Source: Atlantibacter subterraneus (GTDB lineage Bacteria > Pseudomonadota > Gammaproteobacteria > Enterobacterales > Enterobacteriaceae). Taken from it: a DNA stretch of 64,000 nt. The DNA lies in NCBI RefSeq assembly GCF_027853245.1, contig NZ_JAPTZM010000003.1; one strand, given 5' to 3'. Below the pieces are notes generated by a model that had not been told where the DNA came from, searched no databases, and worked only from the letters and a program-made list of their open reading frames with translations. The position numbers and the translations under genes were made by a program. Of this stretch, positions 43,650 to 52,767 are shown piece by piece; positions within the stretch are counted from its first letter, which is position 1; each line of letters begins with the position of its first letter.

Positions 43650-44855
43650 ATGACCCTACCGAAAATCAAACAGGTTCGTGCCTGGTTTACCGGCGGCGCA
43701 ACGGCAGAAAAAGGCGCTGGCGGCGGCGATTATCACGATCAGGGCGCGCATCACTGGATTGACGACCATATCGCCACCCCGATGATCAAGTACCGCGAAT
43801 ACGAGCAGTCGCGCCAGTCGTTCGGCATCAACGTGCTGGGCACGCTGATTGTTGAAGTCGAAGCCGACAACGGCCAGACCGGATTTGCGGTCTCAACGGC
43901 GGGCGAGATGGGCTGCTTTATCGTCGAAAAACACCTGAACCGCTTTATCGAAGGAAAATGCGTCAGCGACATCAAACTGATCCACGATCAGATGCTGGGC
44001 GCGACGATGTATTACTCCGGCTCCGGCGGGCTGGTAATGAACACCATTTCCTGTATCGATCTGGCGTTGTGGGATCTGTTCGGCAAAGTGGTTGGGCTGC
44101 CGGTATACAAACTGCTTGGCGGCGCGGTGCGCGATGAAATTCAGTTTTACGCTACCGGCGCGCGTCCGGATCTGGCGAAGGAGATGGGCTTTATCGGTGG
44201 GAAAATGCCCACGCACTGGGGGCCGCATGACGGCGATGCCGGTATCCGCAAAGATGCCGCGATGGTGGCGGAATACCGTGACAAATGCGGCCCGGACTTC
44301 TGGCTGATGCTCGACTGCTGGATGAGCCAGGATGTCAATTACGCCACCAAGCTGGCCCACGCCTGCGCGCCGCACAATCTGAAATGGATCGAAGAGTGCC
44401 TGCCGCCCCAACAGTACGAAGGCTATCGCGAACTCAAGCGCAACGCGCCTGCGGGCATGATGGTGACCAGCGGAGAGCATCACGGTACTTTGCAGTCGTT
44501 CCGCACGCTCTCGGAAACCGGCATCGATATTATGCAGCCTGACGTCGGCTGGTGCGGCGGGCTGACCACGCTGGTAGAAATTGCCGCTATCGCTAAATCG
44601 CGCGGACAGCTTGTGGTGCCGCACGGCTCGTCGGTGTACTCGCACCATGCGGTGATCACCTTCACCAACACGCCGTTTAGCGAATTCCTGATGACCAGCC
44701 CGGATTGCTCAACGCTGCGTCCGCAGTTCGACCCGATCCTGCTGGATGAGCCGGTGCCGGTGAACGGACGTATTCACAAGTCGGTGCTGGATAAACCGGG
44801 CTTCGGCGTCGAACTCAACCGCGACTGCAATCTTAAGCGTCCTTACAGCCACTAA
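43650..44855 (+). CDS. rhmD: L-rhamnonate dehydratase
   Basis: An enolase-superfamily acid-sugar dehydratase that converts L-rhamnonate to 2-keto-3-deoxy-L-rhamnonate. In 401 residues the Mg2+ ligands Asp222 (LMLDCWMS), Glu248 (KWIEECLPP) and Glu276 (TSGEHHG) and the catalytic His325 (VVPHGSSVYSHH) are in place; offsets to the E. coli enzyme are a constant four residues. The start MTLPKIKQVRAWF at 43650 has AAGGAG upstream; an in-frame ATG within rhmR at 43569 is not credible. Confidence 0.96.
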   Translation: MTLPKIKQVRAWFTGGATAEKGAGGGDYHDQGAHHWIDDHIATPMIKYREYEQSRQSFGINVLGTLIVEVEADNGQTGFAVSTAGEMGCFIVEKHLNRFIEGKCVSDIKLIHDQMLGATMYYSGSGGLVMNTISCIDLALWDLFGKVVGLPVYKLLGGAVRDEIQFYATGARPDLAKEMGFIGGKMPTHWGPHDGDAGIRKDAAMVAEYRDKCGPDFWLMLDCWMSQDVNYATKLAHACAPHNLKWIEECLPPQQYEGYRELKRNAPAGMMVTSGEHHGTLQSFRTLSETGIDIMQPDVGWCGGLTTLVEIAAIAKSRGQLVVPHGSSVYSHHAVITFTNTPFSEFLMTSPDCSTLRPQFDPILLDEPVPVNGRIHKSVLDKPGFGVELNRDCNLKRPYSH

Positions 44856-44862
44856 ACCGCTG

Positions 44863-44884
44863 CGCCGCGCCTTTCTGCGCGGCG
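44863..44884 (+). other. GC-rich hairpin between rhmD and rhmT
   Basis: An 8-bp all-GC stem (44863-44870 with 44877-44884, 6-base loop) lies between the two genes with no U-tract. It could protect the rhmD mRNA end or reduce rhmT expression. Confidence 0.4.
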
Positions 44885-44903
44885 TTCACTGAAGGATTTT
44901 GCT

Positions 44904-46193
44904 ATGAGCCTGACCTTGCTTGACGGCGTGGTGAAGAAAAACCGCGCGCGTCTGATCCCGTTTATGCTGGCGCTGTACGTGCTGGCGTTTCTCGATCGCT
45001 CCAATATTGGCTTTGCCAAAGAGACTTACCAGATTGATACCGGCTTAAGTAATGAAGCCTACGCGCTAGGTGCAGGGATTTTCTTTGTGGTTTACGCCTT
45101 TCTGGGCGTACCGGCCAACCTGATGATGCGCAAACTGGGTGCCAGAAACTGGATTGGCGGCACCACGCTGCTGTGGGGATTTTTGTCCGCCGCCATGGCC
45201 TGGGCGGATACCGAAGCGAAGTTTTTGCTGGTCCGCACCCTGTTAGGCGCGGCGGAGGCGGGCTTCTTTCCGGGGATGATTTACCTGACATCGCAGTGGT
45301 TCCCGCAGCGTAACCGCGCCAGCATCATGGGGCTGTTTTATATGGGCGCGCCGCTGGCGTTGACCCTTGGTTCGCCGCTCTCAGGCGCGCTGCTGGAAAT
45401 GCACGGTTTTATGGGCCATCCCGGCTGGTTCTGGATGTTTGTGATTGAAGGGCTGCTGGCGGTGGGCGCAGGCGTGTTCACTTTCTTCTGGCTGGATGAC
45501 ACCCCGCAGCAGGCGCGATTCTTATCCGCTGAAGAAAAACAGGTATTGATGAGCCAGCTTGCCAGCGAAGAAGAGAAGAAGATTACCTCGCGGCTTTCCG
45601 ATGCCTTGCGCAACGGTCGGGTCTGGCAGCTGGCGATTATCTATCTGACCATCCAGGTGGCAGTTTACGGACTGATCTTCTTCCTGCCGACGCAGGTCGC
45701 CGCGCTGTTAGGTACCAAAGTTGGTTTTACCGCTTCGGTGGTCACCGCTATTCCCTGGGTATTCGCGCTGTTCGGCACCTGGTTTATTCCGCGCTATTCC
45801 GACCGTACCGGCGACAGACGCAACGTGGCGGCCCTGACATTACTGGCAGCAGGGATTGGTATCGGGCTTTCCGGGCTGCTGTCGCCGGTGCTGGCTATCA
45901 TAGCGCTGTGCGTGGCGGCTGTCGGGTTCATCGCCGTCCAGCCGGTGTTCTGGACCATGCCGACGCAGCTGCTTTCCGGGACCGCGCTGGCCGCCGGGAT
46001 TGGCTTCGTAAACCTGTTCGGCGCGGTTGGCGGCTTCCTGGCACCGATTATTCGCGTCAAAGCTGAGACGGTATTCGCTAATCCGGCTGCGGGATTACTG
46101 ACGCTGGCGGGCGTTGCCATCATTGGGGCAATGATTATTTTCTCACTCAGCGTGGCGCGTCAGGTTACGCACTCCAGCAACGCACATTCGTAG
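44904..46193 (+). CDS. rhmT: MFS transporter, rhamnonate uptake
   Basis: A 429-residue major facilitator of the anion:cation symporter (ACS) family with 12 predicted helices. The N-terminal LALYVLAFLDRSNIGFAKE and the loop 2-3 region GARNWIGGTTLLWGFLSAAMAW are typical of this group, which includes glucarate and galactonate transporters. Placement between the dehydratase and aldolase genes, and similarity to E. coli YfaV (RhmT), indicates L-rhamnonate as substrate; transport itself is inferred. Confidence 0.94.
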   Translation: MSLTLLDGVVKKNRARLIPFMLALYVLAFLDRSNIGFAKETYQIDTGLSNEAYALGAGIFFVVYAFLGVPANLMMRKLGARNWIGGTTLLWGFLSAAMAWADTEAKFLLVRTLLGAAEAGFFPGMIYLTSQWFPQRNRASIMGLFYMGAPLALTLGSPLSGALLEMHGFMGHPGWFWMFVIEGLLAVGAGVFTFFWLDDTPQQARFLSAEEKQVLMSQLASEEEKKITSRLSDALRNGRVWQLAIIYLTIQVAVYGLIFFLPTQVAALLGTKVGFTASVVTAIPWVFALFGTWFIPRYSDRTGDRRNVAALTLLAAGIGIGLSGLLSPVLAIIALCVAAVGFIAVQPVFWTMPTQLLSGTALAAGIGFVNLFGAVGGFLAPIIRVKAETVFANPAAGLLTLAGVAIIGAMIIFSLSVARQVTHSSNAHS

Positions 46194-46213
46194 AATTAAC
46201 GGTAAGGATCACT

Positions 46214-47017
46214 ATGAACGATATTTTTACTAACCCTTTCAAAGAGGGGTTGGCGCAGGGCGAGGTCCAGATTGGGTTGTGGCTGAGTTCTACCACATCG
46301 TATATGGCGGAGATTGCCGCCACGTCCGGGTATGACTGGCTGTTAATCGACGGCGAACACGCGCCTAATACCCTTCAGGATTTGTATCACCAGTTGCAGG
46401 CGATGGCACCTTATGCCAGCCAGCCGGTGATCCGCCCGGTTGATGACACTCGCAGCCTGATTAAACAGGTGCTGGATATTGGTGCCAGAACCCTGCTGAT
46501 CCCCATGGTGGAGAGCGCGCAGCAGGCACGTGATATTGTGTCGGCGATGCGCTATCCCCCCGAGGGCGTACGCGGCGTGGGGGCCAGCGTGGCGCGCGCG
46601 GCGCGCTGGGGTCGCGTTGATAACTATATGGCGCGCGCCAATGAGGGGCTGTGTCTGCTGATCCAGGTAGAAAGCAAAGCGGCGCTGGATAACCTCGATG
46701 AAATTCTTGAGGTAGAAGGGGTGGATGGCGTGTTTATCGGTCCTGCTGATTTATCCGCCTCGCTGGGCTATCCGGATAACGCCGGGCATCCCGAGGTGCA
46801 ACGCATTATCGAGCAGAGCATTCACCGCATTCGTAAAGCCGGGAAGGCAGCGGGTTTTTTGGCGGTGGACCCGGTAATGGCCCAAAAATGCCTGGCATGG
46901 GGGGCGAACTTTGTTGCCGTCGGCGTCGACACGCTGCTGTACAGCGAAGCGCTGGACGCGCGTCTGAAGATGTTTAAACCGGACGGGAGCGAACGTCCGG
47001 TTAAAAGCAGTTATTAA
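46214..47017 (+). CDS. rhmA: 2-Keto-3-deoxy-L-rhamnonate aldolase
   Basis: A class II (metal-dependent) HpcH/HpaI-family aldolase of 267 residues that cleaves 2-keto-3-deoxy-L-rhamnonate to pyruvate and lactaldehyde. Catalytic His49 (DGEHAPN) and metal ligands Glu153 (QVESK) and Asp179 (GPADLSASLG) are present, with the glycine-rich GVRGVGASVARAARWG. It follows rhmT by 20 bp with AAGGAT upstream. Last gene of the rhm operon; it converges on glpC. Confidence 0.96.
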   Translation: MNDIFTNPFKEGLAQGEVQIGLWLSSTTSYMAEIAATSGYDWLLIDGEHAPNTLQDLYHQLQAMAPYASQPVIRPVDDTRSLIKQVLDIGARTLLIPMVESAQQARDIVSAMRYPPEGVRGVGASVARAARWGRVDNYMARANEGLCLLIQVESKAALDNLDEILEVEGVDGVFIGPADLSASLGYPDNAGHPEVQRIIEQSIHRIRKAGKAAGFLAVDPVMAQKCLAWGANFVAVGVDTLLYSEALDARLKMFKPDGSERPVKSSY

Positions 47018-47023
47018 CCTTCA

Positions 47024-47048
47024 GCCCGCCTGCGGTTAACAGGCGGGC
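47024..47048. terminator. Hairpin between convergent rhmA and glpC
   Basis: A 9-bp GC-rich stem (47024-47032 with 47040-47048, 7-base loop) lies between the two stop codons. There is no clear U-tract on either strand, so it may work in both directions with limited efficiency. Confidence 0.55.
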
Positions 47049-47054
47049 GAGTTA

Positions 47055-48251
47055 TCAGCCCAGCGCCTGCGCCAGCAGGGTAATCGGATGTTCACAGCGT
47101 TTGCTGGTGGACATCTCGATTTGCCATTTGCAGGTTTCGCAGTCGGTGATCACCAGGTCCACGCCGCTCTGTTCAATCTGCTTAAACAGCGGCTCGCCGA
47201 TGGCTTGCGACGTCGGGTAGTTCTCCGATTTAAAACCGTAGGTGCCGGCAATCCCGCAGCAGCGTGAATCCAGCACCAGCACTTCCACGCCGGGGATGCG
47301 TTTCAGCAATTCCAGGGTGTAAATTGCCCAGCCCATTTTTTCCATATGGCAGGGCGTGTGATAGGCCACGCGCAGCGGCGTCGGTTTAAGATCCAGCGTC
47401 GCGCCATCTTCCAGCCGCCGCCACAGGAAGCGGGTCGCCAGTTCGATGCTGTCGCGCAGCGGGGTGGTATCCACGTCCAGCACGTGCGGGTACTCGTCGC
47501 GCAGCGTAAAAGTGCAGGTCGACGAGGTGGCGATCACCGGCAGACGGCGTTCAACAATCGCTTCCTCCAGCGAACGGGCGTTTACCCGCGCCTGTTTGCG
47601 CGCTTTGTCGACAAAACCGTTGGCGATCAGCGGCACGCCGCAGCACTTCTCTTTGCTCAACAATTCCACGCCGATATTCATGGCGTTGAACACTTTAACC
47701 AGGTTTTTGCCGAGGGTGGAGTTGTTGTAATTGACGTAACAGCCGTGGAAAAACGCCACTTTATCGGCAAACTGCGCCTGGGCCGCCGCCTGTTTGCGAT
47801 ACCACTGGCGGAAGGTGCCGAAGGCGTATTTCGGCAGGCTGCGGCGGTGATCGATTTTTAACGCTTTATCCAGCAGCTGGCGCACCGGTTTCATGCCGGT
47901 AGCGGCGTTGACCAGCGGCGCAAACGGCGTGGAGAGCGAGCCCATGATGTCGGTATGGCTGAGCAGCGCATCGCGCAGCGACGGGTTATGCGGCGCATAT
48001 TCCGCCCTGGCGCGTTGAATGATGTCGCCGATTTTCACGTCCGACGGGCAGGCCACTTCGCAGCGTTTACAGTTGGTGCAGTATTTCAGCGCCTCGTCGT
48101 ACAGCGTCGGATCTTTAAGACGCAGCCGCGCACCGTCCGGCCCGGCCTGTTTCGGCCCCGGATAATGCGGATTGGCGCGGCTCACCGGGCAGGCGGTGGT
48201 ACACACGGTGCATTTAATGCAGCTTTCGAAACCGGTCTCCCTCAGGCTCAT
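47055..48251 (-). CDS. glpC: Anaerobic glycerol-3-phosphate dehydrogenase subunit C
   Basis: The membrane-anchoring iron-sulfur subunit of GlpABC, 398 residues. Two [4Fe-4S] motifs are near the N-terminus (CIKCTVCTTACPVSRANP and CTNCKRCEVACPSDV), followed by two CCG (cysteine-rich) domains, with GCYVNYNN...CCGVP and HTPCHMEKMGW...CCGIAGTYG. It passes electrons from GlpA to menaquinone in anaerobic respiration with fumarate or nitrate. The start overlaps the glpB stop by 4 bp. Confidence 0.97.
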   Translation of the reverse strand: MSLRETGFESCIKCTVCTTACPVSRANPHYPGPKQAGPDGARLRLKDPTLYDEALKYCTNCKRCEVACPSDVKIGDIIQRARAEYAPHNPSLRDALLSHTDIMGSLSTPFAPLVNAATGMKPVRQLLDKALKIDHRRSLPKYAFGTFRQWYRKQAAAQAQFADKVAFFHGCYVNYNNSTLGKNLVKVFNAMNIGVELLSKEKCCGVPLIANGFVDKARKQARVNARSLEEAIVERRLPVIATSSTCTFTLRDEYPHVLDVDTTPLRDSIELATRFLWRRLEDGATLDLKPTPLRVAYHTPCHMEKMGWAIYTLELLKRIPGVEVLVLDSRCCGIAGTYGFKSENYPTSQAIGEPLFKQIEQSGVDLVITDCETCKWQIEMSTSKRCEHPITLLAQALG

Positions 48252-49504
48252 AATCTGCTCCCTGTATCAATAATCTGTTGGGCGGCGTGCAGGGCGGTGA
48301 TCGCGCAGACGCCCCCGCCACAGCCCTGGGTAATGGGATCGAACCCGCCGAGCACGGTGCCGATGGCGTATACGCCGTCCAGCGGTTCACCGTTGCGGGA
48401 CGGCTGGAGGCGGGCATTGGTTTTCACGCCGATGGACTGCCACGGCTGGGAGTGGAAAAAGTCCGGGTGGCTCCAGTCGCCGTTATTGGCGTAGTCCAGC
48501 AGATCCAAATCGAAAATCGCTTCGCGCACCCGCTGGCGTTCGGCCACCAGTCCATTGCTGAAGAAACTGCCGCTGGCGAGCACCACGTGGCGCGCCTGGA
48601 GCGCGATATCGCCGTGATTGCGGGTCCACACCTGGCGCAACCCCGCCTCGTTGCGCGTGACGCCGGTTACCGCGTCGCCTTCCATAATGATGCCGCCGGT
48701 CTGGCGGAAATAGCGCGCCAGCGCGTTGTACATCCGCATCCCCGGCACCGACGGCGGCAGGGTGGGGATAAAATTCAGCGCGCAGGGCAGGGCGTGCTGT
48801 AATTGCGCCGGAAGGTCCGGCTGTTCCAGACCCACCACGGCGGGCAGCAGCAGCGCATCGTAGCCCGGCGCGAGGGCGGTTAGCTCTTTGAGCAGTTCCG
48901 GCGTGTAGCGCGCATCGTCCAGCATCCGGGCGATATTCACCGAGCGGAATTCGCTGGGGTTCTGGCGCAACACGTCCAGTACCGGCAGCGCCAGCTCGCC
49001 GGTATCGGCCTCGATACCCTGTTGTTTGAGCTGGTCGGCCACCATCAGCGGTTCAAAATCGAGGAAACCCGCGATGCCCACCACGCAAATGCGTTTGCCG
49101 GTCAGTGGTGCGCAGGGCGCATCCTGCTGGCTCAGCCACGCCGTGCGCCATTTTCCGAGCGGCGTCAGGCGCGAATGGGCATAGCGCCAGTGGCCCTGCA
49201 ATGTCAGCCCGGCGCGGGCCAGCAGCGCTTCGGCATGGTCGGCGTAATCCAGCACCGCCGCTGTGCCCAAATGGGCATACGGGTGCTGTGGCGACTGGTT
49301 GATTAACTCGCATAGCCCGCTTTCGATATCGCCGATCGGCGTGCCGTCGGCGAGATGGCTCAGCAGATCCAGCGAGCCGGATGAGAAGTGCAGGGCGCTC
49401 TGGCCCCGGCTGACCATCGCGCAGCGCAGGCCCGCTTCCCCGAGCTTAATGCCGCACAGCAGGCCCGCGAGGCCGCCGCCGATAATCACGCTATCAAATT
49501 TCAT
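48248..49504 (-). CDS. glpB: Anaerobic glycerol-3-phosphate dehydrogenase subunit B
   Basis: The second, flavin-binding subunit of GlpABC, 418 residues. The dinucleotide-binding fold is at the N-terminus (MKFDSVIIGGGLAGLLCGIKL), and the C-terminal FAD-contact segment is in GTVLGGFDPITQGCGGGVCA. I start at 49504, giving a protein one residue shorter than E. coli GlpB; an upstream ATG at 49597 lies well inside glpA. The start overlaps the end of glpA by 11 bp, suggesting coupling. Sequence is clearly more divergent from E. coli than the flanking glpA and glpC. Confidence 0.95.
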   Translation of the reverse strand: MKFDSVIIGGGLAGLLCGIKLGEAGLRCAMVSRGQSALHFSSGSLDLLSHLADGTPIGDIESGLCELINQSPQHPYAHLGTAAVLDYADHAEALLARAGLTLQGHWRYAHSRLTPLGKWRTAWLSQQDAPCAPLTGKRICVVGIAGFLDFEPLMVADQLKQQGIEADTGELALPVLDVLRQNPSEFRSVNIARMLDDARYTPELLKELTALAPGYDALLLPAVVGLEQPDLPAQLQHALPCALNFIPTLPPSVPGMRMYNALARYFRQTGGIIMEGDAVTGVTRNEAGLRQVWTRNHGDIALQARHVVLASGSFFSNGLVAERQRVREAIFDLDLLDYANNGDWSHPDFFHSQPWQSIGVKTNARLQPSRNGEPLDGVYAIGTVLGGFDPITQGCGGGVCAITALHAAQQIIDTGSRL

Positions 49505-51113
49505 GGCGCTGCTCCTTTTCCAGACCACATAATCCCTGGTAAACCCAGCGGGTAAATTCCGCCTCGCGTAAGGCATCCCCATAGGCGACGGGGGCAATGC
49601 CTTTCCAGCGCTCGTTGAGGAACTGCGACAGCTCGCGGCAGGACTGCATCCCGCTCATCACCCCGAAGCGCTGTAATAGTCCGGCGGCGCGGCAGGCGCA
49701 CAGCTCGCCCTGACAGGTGCCCATGCCGACGCGGGTACGACGGCGTAAATCCACCAGTTTGCTGACGGCGAGCGATTCCACGGCGTAGCGCACTTCGCTG
49801 GCGGTGACCGCCTCGCATTCGCACACCAGGCTTTGATTAAGCCGCGCGTCGTTCAGCCATTCGGCTGCGCGTTCACCGTGGCGATACACGGCGGAGCCGC
49901 GCAGCATGGTCGGCAGGGAGATCACTTTACGCAGCGTGGCTTCAGGCTCTTCACGCGAGCCGGGCAGCGGCGTATCGGCGGTGGTGCAGGGCGTGGTGTT
50001 ACCCAGCTTGCGGCATACCGCGTCGGTGGCCCATTCCGCCATCAGCCGGTAAGTCATCAGTTTGCCGCCGGTAATGGTGATGAAACCTTCAAGGCCGTCG
50101 CGCCCGGCGTGGTCCAGCAGCACGATGCCGCGGCTGACGTTGCGTCCGCTGGGATCGTCATCGGTAGCCACCAGCGGCCGTACCCCGGAGTAGGCGCGCA
50201 GAATGCGGGTTTGCGCCATGCGCGGAGCCAGTTTCGCCCCTTCGCGCAGCAGAATGTCCACTTCGCTGGCGGTGACGCGGGTGTTGTCGATTTGGTCGTA
50301 GTCGACGCGGCTGGAGGTGGTGCCAATCAGGGAAATGGTATCGCCGGGCACCAGAATGTCGGCGTCGGCGGGCTTGCGGCAGCGGTTAATGACGTGCTGA
50401 TTAATGCGATGCCCGAGTATCAGTAACGCCCCTTTAGCGGGCAGCATACGGATGCGTAAATCGGCGTACTCGGCGATGTGCGCTCCCCAGATCCCGGCGG
50501 CGTTCACCACTACGTCTGCGTAGATTTCGCGCGTTTCACCGTGCTGGTGGTCGAAAACGCGCACGCCGCGAACGCGATCGCTTTCGCGGATCAGGCCAGT
50601 GACTTCGTGCCAGGTATACAGCAGCGCGCCGTGTTCACGCGCATCCAGCATATTGGCGGTGGTCAGACGGAACGGGTCGACGGTGCCGTCGGGTACCCGC
50701 ACGCAGCCCACCAGCGCCGGGTTTACGCTGGGCTCAATTTTCAGCGCCTCCTGCGGGGTGAGTAATTCAGTGTCGATACCCGCTTGCTGGCAGGCGTTGA
50801 TAAACCGGCTCTGCCATTCAAAGGAGTCTTCGGGCAGGGTAATGAACAGCCCGCCGGTGGGTTCAACGCAGTGGCGGGCCACTTTTTTCAGGATGCGGTT
50901 TTCCGCAATGCACTCTCTTGCCGATTCCGGATCGTTAACCGCGTAGCGCGCGCCGCTGTGCAGTAATCCGTGGTTGCGCCCGGTCGCGCCGGTGGCGAAG
51001 TCCTGGCGTTCCAGTAAGATGGCCCTGAGGCCGCGTCGCGCGCAGTCTCTGGCGATACCCGCGCCGGTCGCGCCGCCGCCGATAATCACCACATCCGCTT
51101 GTTCTGGTCCCAT
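49494..51113 (-). CDS. glpA: Anaerobic glycerol-3-phosphate dehydrogenase subunit A
   Basis: The catalytic FAD subunit, 539 residues, oxidising sn-glycerol-3-phosphate to dihydroxyacetone phosphate. Near the N-terminus, VVIIGGGATGAGIARDCARRG is the FAD-binding motif and TGATGRNHGLLHSGARY the substrate-site segment; the C-terminal BFD-like [2Fe-2S] domain has CECEAVTASEVRYA and GTCQGELCACR. It starts glpABC, divergent from glpT, with GlpR and CRP-type sites between. Confidence 0.97.
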   Translation of the reverse strand: MGPEQADVVIIGGGATGAGIARDCARRGLRAILLERQDFATGATGRNHGLLHSGARYAVNDPESARECIAENRILKKVARHCVEPTGGLFITLPEDSFEWQSRFINACQQAGIDTELLTPQEALKIEPSVNPALVGCVRVPDGTVDPFRLTTANMLDAREHGALLYTWHEVTGLIRESDRVRGVRVFDHQHGETREIYADVVVNAAGIWGAHIAEYADLRIRMLPAKGALLILGHRINQHVINRCRKPADADILVPGDTISLIGTTSSRVDYDQIDNTRVTASEVDILLREGAKLAPRMAQTRILRAYSGVRPLVATDDDPSGRNVSRGIVLLDHAGRDGLEGFITITGGKLMTYRLMAEWATDAVCRKLGNTTPCTTADTPLPGSREEPEATLRKVISLPTMLRGSAVYRHGERAAEWLNDARLNQSLVCECEAVTASEVRYAVESLAVSKLVDLRRRTRVGMGTCQGELCACRAAGLLQRFGVMSGMQSCRELSQFLNERWKGIAPVAYGDALREAEFTRWVYQGLCGLEKEQRHEI

Positions 51114-51170
51114 CGCCTTGTCCTCTCAACACTCTGCTGTTTTAACTATTTAGCCACATTATTGATGTGG

Positions 51171-51190
51171 TTTGTTTGATAACGAGCAAA
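51171..51190. promoter_or_regulatory. Candidate GlpR operator in the glpA-glpT region
   Basis: This 20-base segment matches about 16 of 20 positions of the GlpR consensus (WATGTTCGWTAWCGAACATW). A weaker second copy seems to follow at about 51190-51208 (CGAACGAAAAACGAAAG). GlpR repression of both divergent units would be expected. Confidence 0.55.
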
Positions 51191-51263
51191 TTCGAACGAA
51201 AAACGAAAGTTATGTGACTATGGATGAACCTTTTTGCGCGATTGTAATAAAAATGAAACAATG

Positions 51264-51279
51264 TGTGCGATGTTTCACA
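51264..51279. promoter_or_regulatory. Candidate CRP site in the glpA-glpT region
   Basis: TGTGC-N6-TCACA matches nine of ten conserved CRP positions and lies 98 bases before the glpT start. E. coli glpTQ and glpABC are CRP-activated. Confidence 0.6.
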
Positions 51280-51376
51280 TCATTTGCAGTGAATTTTGAT
51301 TACCATCACGCTCGGAAAAGAAAATTTCCGCTGTTTTTTGTTTTCGTTGAGTACTTATCTGGGCCTGGAGAGAGCA

Positions 51377-52729
51377 ATGCTAAGTATCTTTAAGCCTGCG
51401 GCGCATTCGGCAAGACTGCCTGCAGAAAAGATCGATCCCGTTTACCGCCGGTTACGCTGGCAGATTTTCATGGGGATATTTTTTGGGTACGCGGCCTATT
51501 ATCTGGTGCGAAAAAACTTCGCGCTGGCGATGCCGTATTTGATTGAACAGGGATTTTCACGCGGGGATCTGGGTTTTGCGCTGTCGGGCATTTCCATTGC
51601 TTACGGCTTCTCGAAGTTCATTATGGGTTCGGTGTCTGACCGCTCCAACCCACGGGTGTTTTTACCCGCTGGCCTGATCCTGGCGGCGGCGGTGATGTTG
51701 TTTATGGGTTTCGTGCCCTGGGCGACATCGAGCATTGCGATTATGTTCGTGCTGCTGTTCCTGTGTGGCTGGTTCCAGGGGATGGGGTGGCCGCCGTGCG
51801 GACGCACCATGGTGCACTGGTGGTCGCAGAAGGAGCGCGGCGGGATTGTATCGGTGTGGAACTGCGCCCATAACGTGGGCGGCGGTATTCCTCCGCTGCT
51901 GTTCCTGCTGGGCATGGCGTGGTTTAACGACTGGAAAGCGGCGCTGTATATGCCGGCTTTCGGGGCCATCATCGTGGCGCTGTTCGCGTTTGCGCTGATG
52001 CGTGATACCCCGCAGTCGTGCGGCCTGCCGCCGATTGAAGAGTACAAAAACGACTATCCGGATGACTACAGCGACAAGCACGAAGAAGAGCTGACTGCGA
52101 AGCAGATCTTTATGCAGTACGTGCTGCCTAACAAACTGCTGTGGTATATCGCGATTGCCAACGTGTTTGTCTATCTGCTGCGTTACGGCATTCTTGACTG
52201 GTCACCGACCTATCTGCGTGAAGTAAAGCATTTCGCGCTGGATAAATCCTCCTGGGCCTACTTCCTGTATGAGTATGCGGGGATCCCGGGTACGCTGCTG
52301 TGCGGCTGGATGTCGGATAAAGTGTTCCGTGGCAACCGTGGCGCGACCGGCGTGTTCTTTATGACGCTGGTGACCATTGCGACCATCGTTTACTGGCTCA
52401 ACCCGCCGGGTAACCCGCACGTGGATATGGCCTGTATGATCGTGATTGGCTTCCTGATTTACGGCCCGGTAATGCTGATTGGTCTGCATGCGCTGGAGCT
52501 GGCACCGAAAAAAGCGGCGGGGACGGCGGCGGGCTTCACCGGCCTGTTCGGCTATCTCGGCGGCTCGGTTGCTGCGAGCGCCATCGTCGGGTACACAGTG
52601 GACTTCTTCGGCTGGGACGGCGGCTTTATGGTGATGATCGGCGGCAGCATTTTAGCGGTGCTGCTGTTGATTGTGGTAATGCTTGGTGAGCGTAAGCATC
52701 ACCAGGAAGTGCTCGCGAAACGCGGGTAA
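51377..52729 (+). CDS. glpT: Glycerol-3-phosphate:phosphate antiporter
   Basis: An organophosphate:Pi antiporter of the major facilitator superfamily, 450 residues, 12 helices. Highly conserved: the YRRLRWQIFMGIFFGYAAYY start, KNFALAMPYL with an active-site Lys, GSVSDRSNPRVFLP, and the WWSQKERGGIVSVWNCAHNVGG segment. I use the ATG at 51377 (MLSIFKPAAHSARL), not 51296. In K-12 glpQ follows directly; here the gene ends in a terminator 3 bases after the stop, and glpQ is not present. Confidence 0.97.
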   Translation: MLSIFKPAAHSARLPAEKIDPVYRRLRWQIFMGIFFGYAAYYLVRKNFALAMPYLIEQGFSRGDLGFALSGISIAYGFSKFIMGSVSDRSNPRVFLPAGLILAAAVMLFMGFVPWATSSIAIMFVLLFLCGWFQGMGWPPCGRTMVHWWSQKERGGIVSVWNCAHNVGGGIPPLLFLLGMAWFNDWKAALYMPAFGAIIVALFAFALMRDTPQSCGLPPIEEYKNDYPDDYSDKHEEELTAKQIFMQYVLPNKLLWYIAIANVFVYLLRYGILDWSPTYLREVKHFALDKSSWAYFLYEYAGIPGTLLCGWMSDKVFRGNRGATGVFFMTLVTIATIVYWLNPPGNPHVDMACMIVIGFLIYGPVMLIGLHALELAPKKAAGTAAGFTGLFGYLGGSVAASAIVGYTVDFFGWDGGFMVMIGGSILAVLLLIVVMLGERKHHQEVLAKRG

Positions 52730-52730
52730 T

Positions 52731-52766
52731 AAAAAAGGCTGAGCTTACGGGCTCAGCCTTTTCCAT
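52731..52766. terminator. Bidirectional terminator between glpT and yfaE
   Basis: A 12-bp stem (52733-52744 with 52751-52762, 6-base loop) has T on the plus side and an A tract that gives U on the minus side. It serves both the convergent glpT and nrdAB-yfaE transcripts. Confidence 0.88.
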
Positions 52767-52767
52767 T

